Source of the DNA: Bacillota bacterium
Lineage (GTDB): Bacteria > Bacillota > Clostridia > Peptostreptococcales > Anaerovoracaceae
Length of the DNA stretch: 10,358 bases
Assembly (NCBI GenBank): GCA_016284485.1
Contig: JAEEOX010000157.1
Span: 1 to 10,358 of the forward strand
Direction of reading: 5' to 3'
Shown: in pieces, positions 1 through 6,593 of the stretch
How the letters are laid out: every line of letters begins with the position of its first letter
Position numbering within the stretch: position 1 is the stretch's first letter
Notes under the pieces: model-generated
What the model was told of the DNA's origin: nothing
What the model saw: the letters and a program-made list of their open reading frames with translations, nothing else
Databases searched by the model: none
Translations under genes and position numbers: made by a program

Positions 1-12
1 CTTTGATCGTGC

Positions 13-47
13 AAAAGGCGGCCCCGCGTCCAACGCGGAGCCGCCTT
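13..47 (-). terminator. Second, tandem terminator hairpin of the exporter operon
   Basis: An 8-bp outer stem (AAGGCGGC 15-22 with GCCGCCTT 40-47) and a 6-bp inner stem (CCGCGT 24-29 with ACGCGG 33-38) are separated by one unpaired base on each side. On the minus strand the stem runs into TTTTGC. It follows the first hairpin by five bases. Confidence 0.75.
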
Positions 48-52
48 ACACA

Positions 53-85
53 AAACACCCTGCCGGCATATGCGGCAGGATGTTT
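53..85 (-). terminator. First terminator of the exporter operon
   Basis: The stem pairs 53-65 with 73-85: 13 pairs, one of them G-U in the minus-strand RNA. It includes CCTGCCG/CGGCAGG, with an A-rich 5' arm and TGTTTTG on the 3' side. It begins about 13 bases after the stop at 98. Confidence 0.8.
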
Positions 86-97
86 ACACATTCCTAT

Positions 98-2032
98 TTA
101 TTCCAGATTCCCTGTATATAGCCTGTAGTACTTGCCCTTCTTCTCCATGAGTTCCTCATGGTTTCCTCTCTCGATGATCCGGCCGTTTTCCATGACCATG
201 ATCACGTCGGCGTTCCTGACAGTGGATAGCCTGTGGGCGATGACGAATACTGTCCTGCCCTCCATAAGGTTGTCCATTCCTCTCTGGACGATGGCCTCGG
301 TCCTGGTATCGATGGACGATGTGGCCTCATCCAGGATCATGACGGGTGGATCGGCAACTGCCGCTCTTGCAATGGACAGAAGCTGCCTCTGGCCCTGAGA
401 GAGCCCAGAGCCGTCACCTTCCAGCATGGTATCGTAGCCCTTGGGCAGCATGTTGATAAAGCTGTCCGCATTCACAATCTTCGCGGCCTCCATGCACTCC
501 TCATCGGTGGCGTCCAGGTTGCCGTAGCGGATGTTTTCCATTACGGTACCGGTGAAAAGGTTCACGTCCTGGAGCACCATACCCAGCGACCTTCTGAGGT
601 CAGCCTTTCTGATGCGGTTGATGGGTATGTTGTCGTAGAGCACCTTGCCGTCATCTATGTCGTAGAATCGGTTGATCAGATTGGTGATGGTGGTCTTGCC
701 GGCGCCTGTGGTTCCCACAAGGGCGATCTTCTGGCCCGGTCTCGCGAAAATATCTATGTCGTAGAGCACCTGCTTGCCTTCCACATAGCTGAAGTCCACC
801 TTGTCAAGGACGATGTCACCTTGAAGTCTGATGAGCTTGTCTCCGTCCTTCCAGGCCCACATCTCTGTCCTTCTGTCGGTCTCCACCAGCCGGCCGTCCT
901 TTTCCTCCACTCTGACCAGTGTCACGTCTCCCTCGTCCGTCTCCGGCTTTTCGTCCAGGAGTTTGAATATCCTGCCGGCTCCGGCCATGGCCATGACCAC
1001 GGAGTTCAGCTGCTGTGACACCTGGGTTATGGGGTTCATGAAGTTCCTGGAAAGGATCAGGAAGCTGGCTATGGTCCCCATGGTAAGGGTGGGTTCACCT
1101 CCCACGGATATGTTGTGGAAGCCCGCTATGCCCAGTGCGCCTCCGATCAGCGCGATCAGCACGTAGAGAATGTTGCCCAGGTTGCCCATGAAAGGCATGA
1201 CCAGCATGGAGAGAGCGTTAGCTTTGGACATATTCAGCCTGAGCTCCTCGTTCTTTTCGTAGAAGGCCTCTTTGGCCTTTTGCTCGTGGCAAAATACTTT
1301 GACCACCTTTTCGCCGTTGATCATCTCCTCGATGTAGCCGTTGAGGGCGCCCAGGGAAGCCTGCTGCTTCATGAAATATCCGCCGGACTTGCCCGCTATG
1401 GTCTTTGCCATGAACAGCGCGAAGAACGTGAAGGCTACAGTCACCAGCGTAAGCCATACGCTGAGATGCATCATTGAACAGAATACCGCGACCATGCTTA
1501 TCACTGAGCTGAAAAGCTGGGGCAGCGTCTGTGACAGCATCTGTCTCAGGGTATCCGCGTCATTGGTGAAGTGGGACATCACATTGCCGTGGGAATTCCT
1601 GTCGAAATATCCGATGGGCAGGGTCTGGAGGTGCGAGAACATCTCATCCCTTATATCCCTCAGCGTGGCCTGGGAAACTATTCCCATGGTCCGGTTCGCA
1701 AAAAATATGCTTATGACGCCTGCCATGTAGATGCAGGCCATGAAGGCCAGCGCCCTGAACATGGGCTCGAAATCGGGAGCGGCCTGTCCCACAAGGGGAA
1801 CGATGTATCTGTCGATCAGTGTCTGCAGGAAAAGTGACGATGCCACGCTTGCCAGTGCGTTCACCAGGATGCAGATGAACACCAGGATTATCCTGATCTT
1901 GTAGGGCTTCAGGTACGACATGATCCTGGTGAGAGTCCCCTTGTCAAGGGTCTTGATGGCGCCCTTCTGGAGAAGCATCCTGCCTCCCCTGCCCGGCCCG
2001 CCCATGGGCCTGGATTCGGTCTGTTTAGCCAT
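98..2032 (-). CDS. Heterodimeric ABC exporter, subunit with catalytic Walker B Glu (TMD-NBD fusion)
   Basis: This is a 644-residue half-transporter: six membrane spans (about residues 45-350) fused to an ATPase domain (about 405-644). It should pair with the product of the upstream gene in the cytoplasmic membrane to export a drug, lipid or peptide; the substrate cannot be read from sequence. Seen: Walker A GTTGAGKT (440-447), Q-loop Gln488, Walker B VMILDEA with catalytic Glu569, and H-loop His600. The signature is LSQGQ (544-548) instead of LSGGQ. In heterodimeric exporters this signature usually faces the partner's degenerate ATP site, so the change fits. Residues about 361-402, between membrane and ATPase domains, form a charged linker with a WAWK motif (392-395). 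The ATG start overlaps the upstream TGA by one base (TGATG) and has a near-perfect SD, so translation is probably coupled. A glycine/arginine-rich N-terminus (about 8-18) precedes the first span. Confidence 0.95.
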   Translation of the reverse strand: MAKQTESRPMGGPGRGGRMLLQKGAIKTLDKGTLTRIMSYLKPYKIRIILVFICILVNALASVASSLFLQTLIDRYIVPLVGQAAPDFEPMFRALAFMACIYMAGVISIFFANRTMGIVSQATLRDIRDEMFSHLQTLPIGYFDRNSHGNVMSHFTNDADTLRQMLSQTLPQLFSSVISMVAVFCSMMHLSVWLTLVTVAFTFFALFMAKTIAGKSGGYFMKQQASLGALNGYIEEMINGEKVVKVFCHEQKAKEAFYEKNEELRLNMSKANALSMLVMPFMGNLGNILYVLIALIGGALGIAGFHNISVGGEPTLTMGTIASFLILSRNFMNPITQVSQQLNSVVMAMAGAGRIFKLLDEKPETDEGDVTLVRVEEKDGRLVETDRRTEMWAWKDGDKLIRLQGDIVLDKVDFSYVEGKQVLYDIDIFARPGQKIALVGTTGAGKTTITNLINRFYDIDDGKVLYDNIPINRIRKADLRRSLGMVLQDVNLFTGTVMENIRYGNLDATDEECMEAAKIVNADSFINMLPKGYDTMLEGDGSGLSQGQRQLLSIARAAVADPPVMILDEATSSIDTRTEAIVQRGMDNLMEGRTVFVIAHRLSTVRNADVIMVMENGRIIERGNHEELMEKKGKYYRLYTGNLE

Positions 2033-3840
2033 CAGTTCTCACCTCCTTCCACGTCGAGGTCCACCCCGGAGTTCTCGTTCTGGATCTCGTAGATCTCGCG
2101 GTAGATGTCGCTCTTCTCAAGGAGTTCCTCGTGGGTGCCGGTGGACACTATCTTTCCGCCGTCCATGACCACGATGAGGTCGGAGTCCATGACTGAGGAT
2201 ATCCTCTGGGCTATGATCAGTCTGGTGACCTCCGGCATCTCCCTGGAGAAGCCTTCCCTGATCATCCTGTCGGTCTTCACATCCACAGCGGATGTGGAGT
2301 CGTCCATGATGATGACCCTGGGTCTTTTGAGGAGGGCACGGGCGATGCAGAGCCTCTGCCTCTGGCCTCCGGATATGTTGGTACCGCCCTGGTCCAGGAC
2401 CGTGTCGATCCCATCGGGCAGCTTGTTTACGAATTCATCTGAGCAGGAGACCTTGAGGGCGTGTCTGATCTCCTCCTCTGTGGCGTTTTCATTGCCCCAG
2501 AGCAGGTTTTCCCTGATGGTGCCGCTGAAGAGCACGTTCTTCTGGAGCACCATTGCCACCTGATCTCTGAGAGCCGTCAGGCTGTAGTCCCTGACGTCCA
2601 CTCCGCCCACCTTTACTGAGCCGGAGCTTACGTCATAAAGTCTTGGGATGAGCTGTACCAGAGTGGATTTGGATGAACCCGTGCCTCCCAGGATGCCAAC
2701 TGTCTGGCCTGACTTGATGTGGAGATCCACGGAGTCCAGGGCAAGCCTGCCCACGTTGCTCTCCCCTTCCGTCAGCAGCGCATCCTCGTCCTTGTGGGAA
2801 TAGCTGAAGGATACGTTGTCAAAGTCCACCGAACCGTCTTTGACTTCCATGACCGGGTCCTCCGGATCGTTGATGCCGCTGGTCTCATCCAGTATGGCCA
2901 CGATCCTGGCGCCTGACTCCCTGGCCATGGTGAGCTGCAGGAAGATCATGGAAAGCATCATGAGGCTCATTAAGATCTGGGTGGTATAGGTAACCATGCT
3001 CATGAGCTCTCCGGTGGTGAGGCCGAAAGCCGCATCGTTGCCGGATGCCACGATCATCCTTCCTCCGAACCAGCAGAGGAGGATCATTATGGTGTAGCTG
3101 GTGAACTGAACGATGGGTGCCATCCATGCCATCCTCTTCTCTGCCTTTGAGAAAAGCTGGAATATGGTTCCGGATGATGTCCCGAACTTTTCTATCTCGT
3201 AGTCCTGTCTGTTGAATGACTTGACTACTCTTATGCCTCTCACGCTCTCCTGGACAACGCCGTTCATCTCGTCATATTTTTTGAATACTTTTTTGAAGAT
3301 GGGATGGACGCTGATCATGAGGAGGGCTACGCCTATGGCCAGCATAGGCAGCGCTACCAGGAACACCTTGGACAGATCGCGGTTCACTCTGTAGGCCGCG
3401 ATCAGAGCCAATATCAGCATGGACGGGGCTCTGGCGCTTATCCTTATGATCATCTGATAGGCCTGCTGGACGTTGGTGACATCCGTGGTGAGCCTGGTTA
3501 CGATGGAAGGCGTGGAGAACTTGTCGATGGACTGGAAGTCGTACTCCTGCACCTTTTCGAACATGGCCCGCCTCAGGTTGGAGGCGAATCCGGATGACGC
3601 AAAAGGCGCGGTTATGCCCGCCGCCACTCCGAAGGCAAGTGAAACCATGGCGGCTCCTATGAGGAACAGCCCGTACTTGGCCACGGCATTCATGTTGGAG
3701 CCGTAGATGCCTTCGTCTATGAGATCCGCCATAACGTATGGGATGTAGATCTCTATGAAGGATTCGATCACCACCAGAAGCGGGGTCACTATGGAAAGCA
3801 GCCTGTAGCCTCTGGAGTATTTAATCAGTTTTTTTACCAA
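2032..3840 (-). CDS. Heterodimeric ABC exporter, subunit with degenerate ATP site (TMD-NBD fusion)
   Basis: This 602-residue half-transporter is the first gene of the exporter operon. Membrane spans occupy about residues 14-305 and the ATPase domain about 335-585. Seen: Walker A GGTGSSKS (385-392), Q-loop Gln433 and signature ISGGQ (489-493). The Walker B reads VIIMDDS, so Asp514 replaces the catalytic Glu, and Gln545 replaces the H-loop His. Those two changes mark the degenerate half of heterodimeric exporters of the TM287/288 or LmrCD type. Its intact signature should complete the partner's active site. The start is TTG at 3840, with GAGAGG seven bases upstream; the next in-frame Met is residue 37, inside the membrane domain. 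An out-of-frame ATG five bases before the TTG opens only a three-codon ORF. The C-terminus (about 586-602) is acidic and Gly-rich. Role as a drug or lipid exporter is inferred from family only. Confidence 0.95.
   Translation of the reverse strand: MVKKLIKYSRGYRLLSIVTPLLVVIESFIEIYIPYVMADLIDEGIYGSNMNAVAKYGLFLIGAAMVSLAFGVAAGITAPFASSGFASNLRRAMFEKVQEYDFQSIDKFSTPSIVTRLTTDVTNVQQAYQMIIRISARAPSMLILALIAAYRVNRDLSKVFLVALPMLAIGVALLMISVHPIFKKVFKKYDEMNGVVQESVRGIRVVKSFNRQDYEIEKFGTSSGTIFQLFSKAEKRMAWMAPIVQFTSYTIMILLCWFGGRMIVASGNDAAFGLTTGELMSMVTYTTQILMSLMMLSMIFLQLTMARESGARIVAILDETSGINDPEDPVMEVKDGSVDFDNVSFSYSHKDEDALLTEGESNVGRLALDSVDLHIKSGQTVGILGGTGSSKSTLVQLIPRLYDVSSGSVKVGGVDVRDYSLTALRDQVAMVLQKNVLFSGTIRENLLWGNENATEEEIRHALKVSCSDEFVNKLPDGIDTVLDQGGTNISGGQRQRLCIARALLKRPRVIIMDDSTSAVDVKTDRMIREGFSREMPEVTRLIIAQRISSVMDSDLIVVMDGGKIVSTGTHEELLEKSDIYREIYEIQNENSGVDLDVEGGEN
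2041..2048 (-). promoter_or_regulatory. Strong ribosome binding site of the second exporter gene
   Basis: AAGGAGGT is a full match to the anti-SD sequence, eight bases before the ATG at 2032. It lies inside the end of the upstream gene and supports this start and high, coupled translation. Confidence 0.85.
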
Positions 3841-3847
3841 ATCATGA

Positions 3848-3853
3848 CCTCTC
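3848..3853 (-). promoter_or_regulatory. Ribosome binding site deciding the TTG start of the first exporter gene
   Basis: GAGAGG lies seven bases before the TTG at 3840 but only two bases before the out-of-frame ATG at 3845. Spacing therefore favours the TTG. Confidence 0.65.
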
Positions 3854-3861
3854 GATCAAAC

Positions 3862-3884
3862 TATAATATAGACGATATATTATA
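3862..3884. promoter_or_regulatory. Palindromic operator candidate over the exporter promoter
   Basis: TATAATATA (3862-3870) and TATATTATA (3876-3884) form a perfect 9-bp inverted repeat around the spacer GACGA. It covers the -10 box and predicted transcription start. Such AT-rich palindromes are typical targets of dimeric winged-helix repressors (MarR or PadR class), which often control ABC exporters in Bacillota. No regulator gene is in the window. The AT-rich sequence makes some symmetry likely by chance. Confidence 0.55.
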
Positions 3885-3887
3885 CCA
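3879..3887 (-). promoter_or_regulatory. Extended -10 promoter of the exporter operon
   Basis: On the minus strand TGGTATAAT gives a consensus -10 hexamer (3879-3884) with the extended TG element (3886-3887). No good -35 is present; the best at 17-18 bases is about TTCGTA, which fits an extended -10 promoter. The expected transcription start is near 3872, giving a leader of about 30 bases before the TTG start at 3840. Confidence 0.7.
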
Positions 3888-3934
3888 CAAAAATCTCTGA
3901 TATACGAACAGTTTATTCCATGGATGTTTTGCGC

Positions 3935-3978
3935 AAAAAACAAAACGGCCGCCGGGAGCATTTGCTCCTCAGCGGCCG
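3935..3978 (-). terminator. Intrinsic terminator of the opp operon
   Basis: A two-part stem is visible: an outer 7-bp GC stem (CGGCCGC 3946-3952 with GCGGCCG 3972-3978) and an inner GGAGC/GCTCC stem. On the minus strand it is followed by TTTTGTTTTTT (3945-3935). It begins 15 bases after the stop of the last gene and separates the importer operon from the exporter operon. Confidence 0.92.
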
Positions 3979-3992
3979 GATCTGGATGATCT

Positions 3993-4283
3993 TTAACGCC
4001 CTAACCAGATCAGCAGAAGGATCACAATGACGAAGACTGCCGCAAAGATTCCGAAAGCGACCAGATATGCGGTTATGGTACCGCCTATCATCGCCCTTCT
4101 CTCAGCCCTGTCCACCTGGACCGGACCTCTGTTTACGGGGCGCTCTTCGGTCTTGTCGGTCTTGTCGCCGCCCTTCCGGCCCATGAGAAATCCCAGGTCC
4201 GGGATCAGCAGCGGCTGCTGATGAATGTCGCTCATATCGGCGACAGTCATTCCATCATCTTCAAAATCGTTCCTCTTTGCCAT
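3993..4283 (-). CDS. Small single-span membrane protein at the end of the opp operon, function unknown
   Basis: I do not recognise this 96-residue protein. Residues 1-65 are polar: an acidic start (DFEDD, 6-10), a proline-containing hydrophobic patch (HQQPLLIPDLGF, 21-32) and a Lys/Arg/Asp/Glu-rich stretch (36-63). One hydrophobic span (about 66-94) ends almost at the C-terminus, giving a tail-anchored shape. The positive charge just before the span (RAERR, 59-63) predicts a cytoplasmic N-terminal region. There is no signal peptide. The ATG overlaps the oppF TAA by one base (TAATG) with a weak GAAGAGG upstream, so its translation probably depends on oppF. A strong terminator begins 15 bases after its stop, making it the last gene of the operon. 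This position suggests an accessory to the peptide importer or its ATPases, which is inference only. Coupling and codon fit make a chance ORF unlikely. Confidence 0.8.
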   Translation of the reverse strand: MAKRNDFEDDGMTVADMSDIHQQPLLIPDLGFLMGRKGGDKTDKTEERPVNRGPVQVDRAERRAMIGGTITAYLVAFGIFAAVFVIVILLLIWLGR

Positions 4284-5371
4284 TACTGGTTTGCCTCTTC
4301 TGTTACAGGGGGCTCAGGCTTGGTGGCCTCTACAGCGGCCTTCACCTCGTCGTAGAGGTGGCATACCACGAAGTGGCCCGGTTCGATCTCCTTCTGCTCG
4401 GGAACCTGCGTCTTGCAGATCTCCATGCACTGAGAACATCTGGTGTGGAACTTGCAGCCTGCCGGCGGATTTGCCGGTGAAGGAATGCTTCCTTCCAGGA
4501 TGATCCTCTTCATCTTCGTGGTCGGGTCGGGTACAGGAATAGCTGAGAACAGCGCCTTGGTGTACGGGTGAAGCGGATTTCCGAAGATATCAGCTGTCTC
4601 GCCGTACTCTACAAGGTTTCCGAGGTACATGACTCCGACTGTGTCAGAGATGTGCTCTACGACTGAAAGGTCGTGGGAGATGAACAGGTATGTCAGACCG
4701 TGGTTGTCCTGAAGGTCGTTCAGGAGGTTGATGATCTGAGCCTGAATGGATACGTCCAGAGCGGATACGGGCTCATCGCAGACGATGAACTCCGGATTGA
4801 GTGCAAGGGCTCTGGCTATGCAGATCCTCTGTCTCTGTCCGCCTGAGAACTCGTGAGGATAACGGTCTTTGTGGAAAGGCTGCAGTCCGCACTCGTCCAT
4901 TACTCTGTCGACGTAATCGTCGAACTCATTCTTGGGTACCAGGTTGTGCTCTCTTACGGCTTCTCCGATGATCTCGCCTACAGGCATTCTCGGTGAAAGT
5001 GATGAGAACGGGTCCTGGAAGATTATCTGCATCTCCGTTCTGGCGTCATGCATCTCCTTGGTAGTCATGTCATAGACTTCCTTACCGTTGAAGAGCACCT
5101 GTCCGCTGGGTTTGTCGGGATACAGTCTGAGTATGGTTCTTCCTGTTGTGGTCTTTCCGCATCCGGACTCTCCTACGAGTCCCATGGTGGTTCCACGCTT
5201 CAGGTTGAATGTTACTCCGTCAACTGCCTTAACATATCCTACGACCTTCTGGATTACTCCGTCCTTGATGGGGAAGTACTTCTTCAGGGAGTTTACCTGA
5301 AGGATGTACTGAGGATCATATGTTATGGGAGTGAATTCGTTTACGATGTCAAGTGCTTTGTTCTTACTCAT
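4283..5371 (-). CDS. oppF: Oligopeptide ABC importer ATPase OppF
   Basis: This is the second of the two ATPases driving peptide import, on the cytoplasmic face of OppB/OppC. With the ATG at 5371 it has 362 residues. Seen: Walker A GESGCGKT (67-74), Q-loop Gln119 within IIFQDPFSSLSP, signature FSGGQRQR (175-182), Walker B IVCDEP with Glu200, and H-loop His233. The C-terminal oligopeptide-transporter domain (about 255-340) holds HPYTKAL and five cysteines (306, 312, 315, 319, 337) in the pattern reported to bind a 4Fe-4S cluster in Dpp/Opp ATPases. The start at 5371 is chosen because GGAAGGGAG lies eight bases upstream; a longer frame to a TTG at 5404 has no good SD. The start overlaps the oppD stop by eight bases. 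A Pro/Glu-rich tail (about 349-362) follows the domain. The OppF versus DppF label is by operon position and similarity. Confidence 0.94.
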   Translation of the reverse strand: MSKNKALDIVNEFTPITYDPQYILQVNSLKKYFPIKDGVIQKVVGYVKAVDGVTFNLKRGTTMGLVGESGCGKTTTGRTILRLYPDKPSGQVLFNGKEVYDMTTKEMHDARTEMQIIFQDPFSSLSPRMPVGEIIGEAVREHNLVPKNEFDDYVDRVMDECGLQPFHKDRYPHEFSGGQRQRICIARALALNPEFIVCDEPVSALDVSIQAQIINLLNDLQDNHGLTYLFISHDLSVVEHISDTVGVMYLGNLVEYGETADIFGNPLHPYTKALFSAIPVPDPTTKMKRIILEGSIPSPANPPAGCKFHTRCSQCMEICKTQVPEQKEIEPGHFVVCHLYDEVKAAVEATKPEPPVTEEANQ

Positions 5372-6578
5372 CTTTTCCACTCCCTTCCAGTGATAATATG
5401 CCAAGCTTCGAAAGGTCTACCTCGGGAGCGTCAACACCCTCATGGAAACGGTAGCAGGATACGAAGTGTGTATCCGAGAGCTGTACCATTGCAGGATATT
5501 CTCCGTCGCAGATCTTACCGCAGCGCATCTCGCAGCGGTCTCTGAAGTAGCAGTAGTTAGGCATGTTGATTGGGTTAGGCACCTTGCCCGGGATGGAGTA
5601 GAGTTTCTCAACTTTCCTTCCTACTACAGGCTTTGACGCCATGAGGCCAATGGTATAGGGATGTGCCGGGTGAAGGAAGATCTCCTCCGCCAGACCTTTC
5701 TCAACGATACGTCCGGAATACATTACTACAACGTAGTCCGCCATCTCAGCGATAACGCCCAGGTCGTGGGTGATGATCATGATGGAGGCGTTGATCTTAT
5801 CCTTAAGACCTCTGAAAAGGTCAAGGATCTGCGCCTGAATGGTAACGTCGAGAGCTGTGGTGGGCTCATCGGCTATGACCAGCTTCGGGTTGCAGGCAAG
5901 AGCCATGGCTATCATGACACGCTGCCTCATACCTCCGGACAGCTCGTGGGGATACATTGAGTATACGCCCTCGGCATTGGCTATTCCTACCATGTCCAGA
6001 AGCTCTATGGTCCTCTGTTTGATGTCTTCAGCAGTCCTGCCCTTTCCGTCGTGAAGTTCGATTACTTCGTCGACCTGAGCTCCGATACGGAATACGGGAT
6101 TAAGGCTGGTCATGGGCTCCTGGAACACCATGGAGACATAGTTGCCTCTGATGCTTTCCATAGCCGAAATGGGTGCCTTTGTGATCTCGTAAGCCTTGTC
6201 GCCCAGATTGAGACGGATGTTGCCGCTTACTACCTGACCCTGAGGTCTCTGGAGAAGCTGCATTACTGAAAGGCTTGTTACGGACTTGCCGCATCCGGAC
6301 TCTCCTACGACTCCCACGGTCTTGCCGCGGGGAACGTTGAAGGATACGCCGTCAACGGCCTTTGAAGTTCCTACGTCTGTGAAGAAGTAGGTGTGGAGAT
6401 CGTCGATCTCAAGAACGTTATTAGGATCCTGCATCTCGGTGAGATACTCTTCCTCGGGTACGTTCTTTCTCTTGAATCTCTTTTCGTACTGATCGGTTAT
6501 CTTCTTGTTCTCTCTGGAGATCCTGCGGGATTCTTTAGCGGAAAGATAGCCTAAAGTCTGTTTTTTATCTTTTGCCAT
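5364..6578 (-). CDS. oppD: Oligopeptide ABC importer ATPase OppD with N-terminal extension
   Basis: This is the first ATPase of the peptide importer, 404 residues long. Seen: Walker A GESGCGKS (92-99), Q-loop Gln153 in VFQEPMTSLNP, signature LSGGMRQR (213-220), Walker B LVIADEP with Glu238, and H-loop His271. The C-terminal family domain contains HPAHPYTIGL (303-312) and cysteines 343, 349, 353, 357 and 375, a likely 4Fe-4S ligand set. Family members normally begin close to the first ATPase strand, which here starts near residue 54 (NVLEIDDL). The preceding ~53 residues are an extra Lys/Arg/Glu-rich region that looks helical. The ATG at 6578 is preceded by TAAGGAGGG, one of the strongest SD sites in the window, so the extension is probably translated. 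An internal ATG at 6434 would remove most of it but has a poorer, distant SD. The gene starts 12 bases after the oppC stop. Confidence 0.95.
   Translation of the reverse strand: MAKDKKQTLGYLSAKESRRISRENKKITDQYEKRFKRKNVPEEEYLTEMQDPNNVLEIDDLHTYFFTDVGTSKAVDGVSFNVPRGKTVGVVGESGCGKSVTSLSVMQLLQRPQGQVVSGNIRLNLGDKAYEITKAPISAMESIRGNYVSMVFQEPMTSLNPVFRIGAQVDEVIELHDGKGRTAEDIKQRTIELLDMVGIANAEGVYSMYPHELSGGMRQRVMIAMALACNPKLVIADEPTTALDVTIQAQILDLFRGLKDKINASIMIITHDLGVIAEMADYVVVMYSGRIVEKGLAEEIFLHPAHPYTIGLMASKPVVGRKVEKLYSIPGKVPNPINMPNYCYFRDRCEMRCGKICDGEYPAMVQLSDTHFVSCYRFHEGVDAPEVDLSKLGILSLEGSGKDE
5380..5388 (-). promoter_or_regulatory. Ribosome binding site deciding the oppF start
   Basis: GGAAGGGAG is eight bases before the ATG at 5371, inside the last codons of oppD. 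The alternative TTG at 5404 lacks a comparable site, so the shorter OppF is preferred. Confidence 0.75.
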
Positions 6579-6584
6579 ATCTTT

Positions 6585-6593
6585 CCCTCCTTA
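6585..6593 (-). promoter_or_regulatory. SD site of oppD containing the oppC stop codon
   Basis: TAAGGAGGG places the oppC TAA directly against the GGAGGG SD, six bases before the oppD ATG. A ribosome ending oppC sits on the oppD SD, which favours reinitiation. It also supports the upstream ATG that includes the OppD extension. Confidence 0.8.

Noticed and set aside
233..1018. Long plus-strand open frame (261 codons) opposite the exporter gene
   Set aside because: It lies wholly antisense to a clear ABC ATPase domain, has no recognisable motif and no SD or promoter; it is a shadow of the real gene's codon pattern. The other plus-strand frames were rejected for the same reason.
3841..3934. Attenuator or riboswitch in the exporter leader
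   Set aside because: The predicted leader is only about 30 bases, too short for a structured switch; the symmetry seen is at the promoter itself.
4204..4222. Perfect inverted repeat (ATCAGCAG, loop CGG, CTGCTGAT) in the small membrane protein gene
   Set aside because: It is explained by the codons for Gln-Gln-Pro-Leu-Leu, has no U tract, and lies inside a coding region; no sign of a terminator or switch.
5372..5404. 11-residue longer OppF from a TTG start at 5404
   Set aside because: It would overlap oppD by 41 bases and has no good SD, whereas the ATG at 5371 has GGAAGGGAG at ideal spacing.
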